Assembly (NCBI RefSeq): GCF_009363075.1
Contig: NZ_CP045293.1
Span: 1,240,001-1,304,000, forward strand
Source: Paenibacillus guangzhouensis
Lineage (GTDB): Bacteria > Bacillota > Bacilli > Paenibacillales > Paenibacillaceae
Length of the DNA stretch: 64,000 nucleotides
Direction of reading: 5' to 3'
Program-made: the position numbers and the translations under genes
Shown: positions 59,089-64,000 of the stretch, piece by piece
Position numbering within the stretch: the stretch's first letter is position 1
Layout: each line of letters starts with the position of its first letter
Notes under the pieces: model-generated
Databases searched by the model: none
Told to the model about the DNA's origin: nothing
The model's input: only the letters and a program-made list of their open reading frames with translations

Positions 59089-59991
59089 TTATGTGCTCCC
59101 ATATACAATCGTCGTGAACATGCCTCCAGCAGGCTTCGTAAAGTTATTGGCCATATGATGCGGAATGTGGCAATGGAAAGGCCATACTCCCGGATTATTC
59201 GCGCGGAACTGAATGTCATAGGTTTCGCCGGGAGCGACGTTAATCGTATTCTTGATCCGCTGCTGCTCCCAGCTAATCGGATTCCCATCGGAGGCTACGA
59301 CATCGAATTGGTGTCCATGCAGGTGGATCGGGTGCGCATTCATGCCGAGATTCCCGAGTCGAATGCGAACGAGATCCCCTAACTTGACCGGAAGCGCCTC
59401 TGTGTGTGGGAAGCAGCGTCCATTCATGGTGAAGAAGTTGAATGTGTCGGTATAGGGATCGATATCGTACACGCCAGGATTAAGTTCAAATTTTGGCATC
59501 CCGATCAGGTGGAACTCATGCAGCATAAGGAAATAATCCCGGTCGACGGGCAGTCCGTGTCCCGGTGGATCCAGGATAATAAAAGCTCCGCCCATACCGC
59601 CCATTTCCTGCGGAATGGCATTGTAATGGGAATGGTACATGTGCGTTCCTGGTGGGTTCTGTACCGTGAATCGATACGTGAATGAATAATTCGGCGGGAT
59701 GAGCGGAGAGGGTTCGATGCAGGGCACGCCATCCATCAAATTCGGGATATCAAGACCATGCCAATGGACGCTCGTACCTTCCGTTAGTAGTAGGTTTGAG
59801 ACACGGATGGCCACTTCATCACCTGGGTAGACCAGGATCGTAGGGCCGGGGATCGATCCATTATATCCAAGTCCGCGAAGACGAATGCCTGGCAAAATCT
59901 CCAGTTCAACTGGTTCTGCAATTAACTCAAAATGTTTGACGCCGTTCCGAATTTCAAAGGGCAGGTTCGGCACATGAGGTGTATAGACCAT
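59089..59991 (-). CDS. Multicopper oxidase
   Basis: 300 residues from ATG 59991 (reverse), with GGAGG 7 bases upstream; an ATG at 60051 would add 20 residues but has a poorly spaced site. Copper ligands: HWHG and HMYHSH in the first cupredoxin domain, HPIHLHGH and HCHIPHH with a downstream Met (AGGM) in the last. That makes a complete type 1 and type 2/3 set in a short protein. No signal peptide is visible. It oxidises phenols, metals or similar with oxygen. Divergent from the GH31 gene. Confidence 0.88.
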   Translation of the reverse strand: MVYTPHVPNLPFEIRNGVKHFELIAEPVELEILPGIRLRGLGYNGSIPGPTILVYPGDEVAIRVSNLLLTEGTSVHWHGLDIPNLMDGVPCIEPSPLIPPNYSFTYRFTVQNPPGTHMYHSHYNAIPQEMGGMGGAFIILDPPGHGLPVDRDYFLMLHEFHLIGMPKFELNPGVYDIDPYTDTFNFFTMNGRCFPHTEALPVKLGDLVRIRLGNLGMNAHPIHLHGHQFDVVASDGNPISWEQQRIKNTINVAPGETYDIQFRANNPGVWPFHCHIPHHMANNFTKPAGGMFTTIVYGST

Positions 59992-60097
59992 ATGTATTCC
60001 TCCATCACATCGTTGCTCATGCGGTACAAATACTCCATTAACTATATGCATACTCTCCGTGTGCCAATCCTGACGGACAAGAATATTTCAATGTTGT

Positions 60098-60112
60098 GAT
60101 ACATTAAGTATC
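60098..60112. promoter_or_regulatory. Palindrome GATAC-ATTAA-GTATC
   Basis: Perfect 5+5 inverted repeat, 107 bases upstream of the oxidase start codon. Same half-sites and spacing as the element at 60203; probably a repressor or activator site, protein unknown. Confidence 0.55.
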
Positions 60113-60202
60113 TTATTTGCAAGAATAAATCAAAAATCTAAGTAAAAAAGTCAAAATTTTGTCTAGAAAAAAACGGATTCGTCCACTATCATAAGAATAT
60201 GA

Positions 60203-60217
60203 GATACAAAATGTATC
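60203..60217. promoter_or_regulatory. Palindrome GATAC-AAAAT-GTATC
   Basis: Second copy of the GATAC-N5-GTATC element, exactly 105 bases (about ten helical turns) from the first. Confidence 0.55.
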
Positions 60218-60530
60218 CTCGAGCTTGGACAGATGCCTGAGCAAACGAAAGGAGGGAATCAATTCGCGTACTGTACACATGCGACATTGCTCGGTCTGGT
60301 TAACGCAGCAGGAGTATGATCATAACCATGACACCAATACACATCCTCTAATCTATCCACGGATCTCCGCAACCACTTGAACGACGATTGTGAAAGTCGG
60401 ACGCATACTCACGAGCATTTACCTTCATTTACGCTAATGGTAATGGACTGCACCCATTGATCTCATCGCAACCCGAAGAACATTTTGAGATTGGAACCTG
60501 ATTGATCTGCTAAAGGAGGCATAATGTATC

Positions 60531-63500
60531 TTGAGAAACATGAAATGTCTACTGTTAACCACGTTTACGGTGATGATTGCCTTGACCATGTTCCTGATGA
60601 GCCAAGAGACAACGCATGCTGCTGCTGTTGGAGACATTACGAAGTTCGAGAAAACCGATGATAAAACGTTCACGATCACGAGTGGAAGTGACAAAGTCAG
60701 AGCGATTTTCTATCGCGATGATATGGTCCGCATCTGGCTAGGCGTGAATGGGACATTCACCGATGCGCCGGGAAAAAACGGCGGTGCGCCGCTGGAACCG
60801 ATCGTGATCAAGAATGACTTCGGACCAGTTCAAGTGACGTGGTCAGATGAAGGCGCTTACTATAAGATGAATAGCGGCAAGTTCGTCCTGCGCGCTTACA
60901 AGAGCCCGCTGAAGTTCGCGATGTATAAGGCAGACAATGCCACCCTCGTCTGGGAAGAGCAAGCCAGCTTGAACTATACGGGTACGTCGACAACGCAGAA
61001 GCTATCACGCGGCGTAGATGAATACTTCTATGGCGGCGGGATGCAGAATGGATATTTCTCCCACCGGGATAAGACGATCAAGATTGGCAATAATTTCGGC
61101 GGTTGGGGCGATGGCACGGTATCCAATCCATCCCCATTCTACTTAAGCACGAACGGATATGGCGTACTGCGCAATACGTTCCGGGAAGGCTCATACGATT
61201 TCGGAAGTCCGCTCAGTCTGACACATAATGAGAATCGATTCGATGCGTATTACTTCTATGGCGAGTCCATGAAGGATATTCTGAACGGGTATACGGATCT
61301 GACGGGCAAACCGACGCTCATTCCGAGATGGGGGATGGGGCTCGGGGATGCCGACTGCTACAACAAGGCGCCGGACACAACCCTAGATGTGTTGAAAGTC
61401 GCGCAAGCTTATCGCGATAAGGATATGCCAGGCGCTTGGATTCTTCCGAACGACGGTTATGGTTGCGGTTACGTCAACCTGACGGAGACCGTTCAGAAAC
61501 TCCATGAATTAGGTTTTTACACAGGTCTCTGGACGCAGCAGGGTGTAGATCAGATTGCTACAGAGGTAGGCGTGCATGGCACACGGTTGAACAAATTAGA
61601 TGTTGCTTGGGTCGGGTCGGGCCATGATTTTGCGTTAAACGGCTCGAAGCAAGCTTATCAAGGGACGGAGAACAACTCCAATGATCGCGGATACGTATGG
61701 TCGATTGCCGGTTGGGCTGGGACGCAGCGTTATTCAACCGTCTGGTCTGGGGATCAAGCGGGTGATTGGGAATTCATTCGGTTCCATATTCCTTCCATGA
61801 TCGGTGCAGGATTATCCGGGATGGCTTATTCCACAGGAGATATCGATGGCATCTTCGGCGGCAGTGCGAAGACCCAGGTGCGCGATCTGCAGTGGAAAGT
61901 ATTCACGCCGATTTTGATGAATATGTCGGGCTGGGCAGCGAAAGACAAGCAACCTTGGGTATGGGGTGAACCGTACACAAGCTACAACCGTGACTATTTG
62001 AAACTACGTCAGCGACTTACCCCTTATTTCTATACGTATTTGCACGAATCGTACGTATCGGGTGTGCCATTGATGCGCGGGATGGTCTTCGAATATCCGA
62101 ACGACCCGAATACGAAAAACACGCTGACGCAATATCAATTTATGTCGGGTGAGAATTTCCTTGTCGCACCGGTATACACCGATACAACGATGCGTAATGG
62201 CATCTATTTGCCGAAGGGGAAATGGATTGATTATTGGAGCGGGGCAGAACATTATGGATCCAAAATGCTCGATGAATACGCCGCACCACTTAATAAATTG
62301 CCATTGCTAGTCAAAGCGGGGGCAATCATTCCGATGTATCCGGAGTCGCTCTATGACGGTCAAGTGCCGCCGAATCCGATTACGTATGATATTTATCCAT
62401 ATAAGACCTCCAGCTTCAAGATGTATGAGGATGACGGTGTGACGAGAGAACATCGTCAAGGCAAATATGCGGAGACACTGATCAAATCGATCGCACCGGA
62501 CACTGGAACGGGCGACCTTGTCATTCAAGTCGGCGCGACAATTGGAGACTATAAGGGCAAGCTGGAAGCGCGCAAGAATCAATTTATGATTCACATGCAC
62601 GACAAACCAGGCTCAGTAACATTGAACGGCGCTTCGATGAATGAATTATCTGGCAAGTCTGCTTGGGATGCGGCAGCCAGCGGTTGGTTCTTCGATGCAG
62701 CAGACAAACGCGGCATTCTATACGTGAAGACCGTTGAAATGCCGACGAATCAAGGCTTCGAGCTGCGTACGACAGGCTTCGTCGCAGATACAACGCCGCT
62801 CAAAGATGCTGTCGTAATTGAAATCCCGCAAGAGGATACGGATCCGAGCCGGATTCCGCAGGAAGATATCGTAGCAACGGCATCGAATGCGGATGCATCG
62901 ACCCCAGCTTCCAATGTGCTCGATGCGAGTCGAGAATCCATCTGGAGTACATCGCTCACGGGATCGGCTGCATTGCCGCAATCGATTACGTTCAACCTTG
63001 GAACGAATCATTTCATTAATCGAATCAAAGTCCTTCCACGTCAATACGGCGGAAATGATGGCATCATTACGGAGTATAAGCTGTATAGCAGCTTAGATGG
63101 TACGAATTATGCGCTCGTGACAAGCGGGCAGTGGAATGCAGACAAAGAAGAGAAAACGATTACGTTCGATACCGTCGAAGTGCAGTACCTAAAGCTTGAA
63201 GCTGTCAAAGGCGTAAACGGATTCGCATCCATCGCCGAAGCGAATGTCTATCGCGATCCGACCAAACCAGCGCCTACACCGATCAAGAAATCAGAAATGA
63301 AAGCATCGACGACGAGCTTCGAACCAGGTAGTGAGGCCTCCAAAGCAATCGACGGGAAGTCGAGCACAGTGTGGCATACGAAGTGGAACGGTGCGGATAA
63401 ACTCCCTCAATCCATTACCCTGGACCTTGGATCGATCCATGAAATCAGCCTGGTGCGATATGCGCCGCGGACGGATGCAGGCAATGGAACGTTCACGAAT

Positions 63501-64000
63501 TACAACTTGTATCTAAGTACGGACGGAACGAACTACACCAAAATAAGCAGTGGGGATTGGGTGCGTAATAATCAGAAGAAATATATTAAATTCGCGCCAA
63601 CTCTTGCAAGATATGTGAAATTAGAAGCTGTTCAAGCCGTTGGCGGCTTCGCATCAGCTTCGGAAATCGATGTCTATGATGCCCCGCAGGCGGAAATCGT
63701 CATTTCGAACATTTCCGAAGGCAAAGCAATCTCAGCGGATAACAGTGATCCGGCCTTCCCAGCCACTAATGCCAATGACGGCAAGGCGGAGACGAGATGG
63801 TCTGCATCTGACAATCAGTTAGGCCATACCTTAACGATTGATTTCGGCAAAATGTATTCGATACAAGGCTCTGAGACTTCATTCGAATCAAGCACGAAGC
63901 CTTATCAGTACAAAATTGAGGTGCGTGAAGACAATACATCCGCTTGGATTCAGGTGGCGAATCGTACAGCCAATACGGAGGCAGGTGCCGAGATCAAAGA
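60531..64000 (+). CDS. Secreted GH31 glycosidase with discoidin-like modules, 3' end outside the window
   Basis: At least 1156 residues from TTG 60531 (AAAGGAGG 11 bases upstream); the nearer ATG 60524 is out of frame. A signal peptide (KCLLLTTFTVMIALTMFLMS, cleavage near THAA) leads into a GH31 domain (about 40-760). It has GMQNGYFSHR, PRWGMGLGDADCYNKAPD, KLDVAWVG (likely nucleophile Asp near 357) and VWSGDQAGDW (likely acid/base Asp near 408). The DVAWVG/WSGDQ form points to the alpha-galactosidase or alpha-N-acetylgalactosaminidase side of GH31 rather than to glucosidases. From about 780 on follow two CBM32/F5-8C-like modules (SNVLDASRESIWST; EASKAIDGKSSTVWHT) and the start of a third. Confidence 0.87.
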   Translation, partial: MRNMKCLLLTTFTVMIALTMFLMSQETTHAAAVGDITKFEKTDDKTFTITSGSDKVRAIFYRDDMVRIWLGVNGTFTDAPGKNGGAPLEPIVIKNDFGPVQVTWSDEGAYYKMNSGKFVLRAYKSPLKFAMYKADNATLVWEEQASLNYTGTSTTQKLSRGVDEYFYGGGMQNGYFSHRDKTIKIGNNFGGWGDGTVSNPSPFYLSTNGYGVLRNTFREGSYDFGSPLSLTHNENRFDAYYFYGESMKDILNGYTDLTGKPTLIPRWGMGLGDADCYNKAPDTTLDVLKVAQAYRDKDMPGAWILPNDGYGCGYVNLTETVQKLHELGFYTGLWTQQGVDQIATEVGVHGTRLNKLDVAWVGSGHDFALNGSKQAYQGTENNSNDRGYVWSIAGWAGTQRYSTVWSGDQAGDWEFIRFHIPSMIGAGLSGMAYSTGDIDGIFGGSAKTQVRDLQWKVFTPILMNMSGWAAKDKQPWVWGEPYTSYNRDYLKLRQRLTPYFYTYLHESYVSGVPLMRGMVFEYPNDPNTKNTLTQYQFMSGENFLVAPVYTDTTMRNGIYLPKGKWIDYWSGAEHYGSKMLDEYAAPLNKLPLLVKAGAIIPMYPESLYDGQVPPNPITYDIYPYKTSSFKMYEDDGVTREHRQGKYAETLIKSIAPDTGTGDLVIQVGATIGDYKGKLEARKNQFMIHMHDKPGSVTLNGASMNELSGKSAWDAAASGWFFDAADKRGILYVKTVEMPTNQGFELRTTGFVADTTPLKDAVVIEIPQEDTDPSRIPQEDIVATASNADASTPASNVLDASRESIWSTSLTGSAALPQSITFNLGTNHFINRIKVLPRQYGGNDGIITEYKLYSSLDGTNYALVTSGQWNADKEEKTITFDTVEVQYLKLEAVKGVNGFASIAEANVYRDPTKPAPTPIKKSEMKASTTSFEPGSEASKAIDGKSSTVWHTKWNGADKLPQSITLDLGSIHEISLVRYAPRTDAGNGTFTNYNLYLSTDGTNYTKISSGDWVRNNQKKYIKFAPTLARYVKLEAVQAVGGFASASEIDVYDAPQAEIVISNISEGKAISADNSDPAFPATNANDGKAETRWSASDNQLGHTLTIDFGKMYSIQGSETSFESSTKPYQYKIEVREDNTSAWIQVANRTANTEAGAEIK

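Larger units (their letters stand above)
60052..60530 (+). other. Divergent regulatory gap between the oxidase and GH31 genes
   Basis: Holds two GATAC-N5-GTATC palindromes (see separate entries) and, at 60274, a small unsupported frame of 33 codons (MRHCSVWLTQQEYDHNHDTN) without a well-spaced ribosome site. No other gene is supported. Promoter boxes cannot be placed reliably. Confidence 0.5.

Noticed and set aside
60274-60375. His-rich small frame between the oxidase and GH31 genes
   Set aside because: No well-spaced ribosome binding site and no conserved pattern; too weak to call a gene.

Overview
The window looks like a chromosomal segment of a Paenibacillus-type Firmicute. Supporting signs are moderate GC, AGGAGG-type ribosome binding sites with frequent TTG and GTG starts, an S-layer-homology protein, an ABC-F protein of the VmlR/Vga type, near-consensus Bacillus-type Fnr boxes and a large secreted GH31 enzyme with discoidin-type carbohydrate-binding modules. 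No rRNA, tRNA or CRISPR array was seen.

Bases 1-38742 are a polymorphic-toxin locus. It opens with four small genes for single-TM, pilin-like proteins (1-2405). Three full-length toxin genes follow at 2493, 16878 and 25966. They share a nearly identical region of about 570 residues (helical N-terminus, hydrophobic middle, then usually an IEGTG-like junction) and differ completely in the C-terminal effector: a PD-(D/E)XK-like nuclease, an EndoU RNase and an Ntox30-type toxin. Each is followed directly by a small immunity gene. Between and after them lie at least eight displaced cassettes (about 5.5-15.3 kb and 30.8-38.7 kb). These are N-terminally truncated and often frameshifted copies of the same scaffold, each carrying another effector and its immunity gene: EndoU-like types, a second PD-(D/E)XK type, a WDVK-type nuclease with a pentapeptide-repeat immunity protein, Ntox28 with a CdiI-like protein, HNH with a DUF6985-like protein, a CdiA_C-type tRNase, and a chimera with a different pre-toxin domain. 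Cassettes are separated by recurring terminator hairpins (type A seven times, type B five times) and other spacer repeats. A decayed phage segment (28734-30338, with a small terminase gene broken by one stop codon) sits inside, and the 5' end of its first gene recurs in front of several cassettes. The layout is what an orphan-module reservoir for swapping toxin tips by homologous recombination would look like. An SLH protein and a 1102-residue secreted protein (21190-25849) sit in the middle and may be the surface platform.

Bases 38743-60051 are ordinary chromosomal genes: an ABC-F ribosome-protection gene behind a promoter, a structured leader and an attenuator; a Cys-rich small protein and an unknown 101-residue protein, each with an Fnr box near -41; a DCC thiol oxidoreductase; hisC; a MerR regulator with thioredoxin; malic enzyme; hydrolases; an acyltransferase; a cobalamin adenosyltransferase; a Yip1 protein with a GAF histidine kinase and NarL-type regulator; azoreductase; trxB with glutaredoxin; an SRAP protein; a DUF72 protein; a thioesterase; a GNAT protein; a kinase-like protein; a DUF3888 protein; and a multicopper oxidase. 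Several concern thiol redox balance or low oxygen.

From 60531 to the window end runs a secreted GH31 glycosidase with CBM32/F5-8C-like modules, divergent from the multicopper oxidase gene. The gap between them holds two GATAC-N5-GTATC palindromes 105 bp apart.
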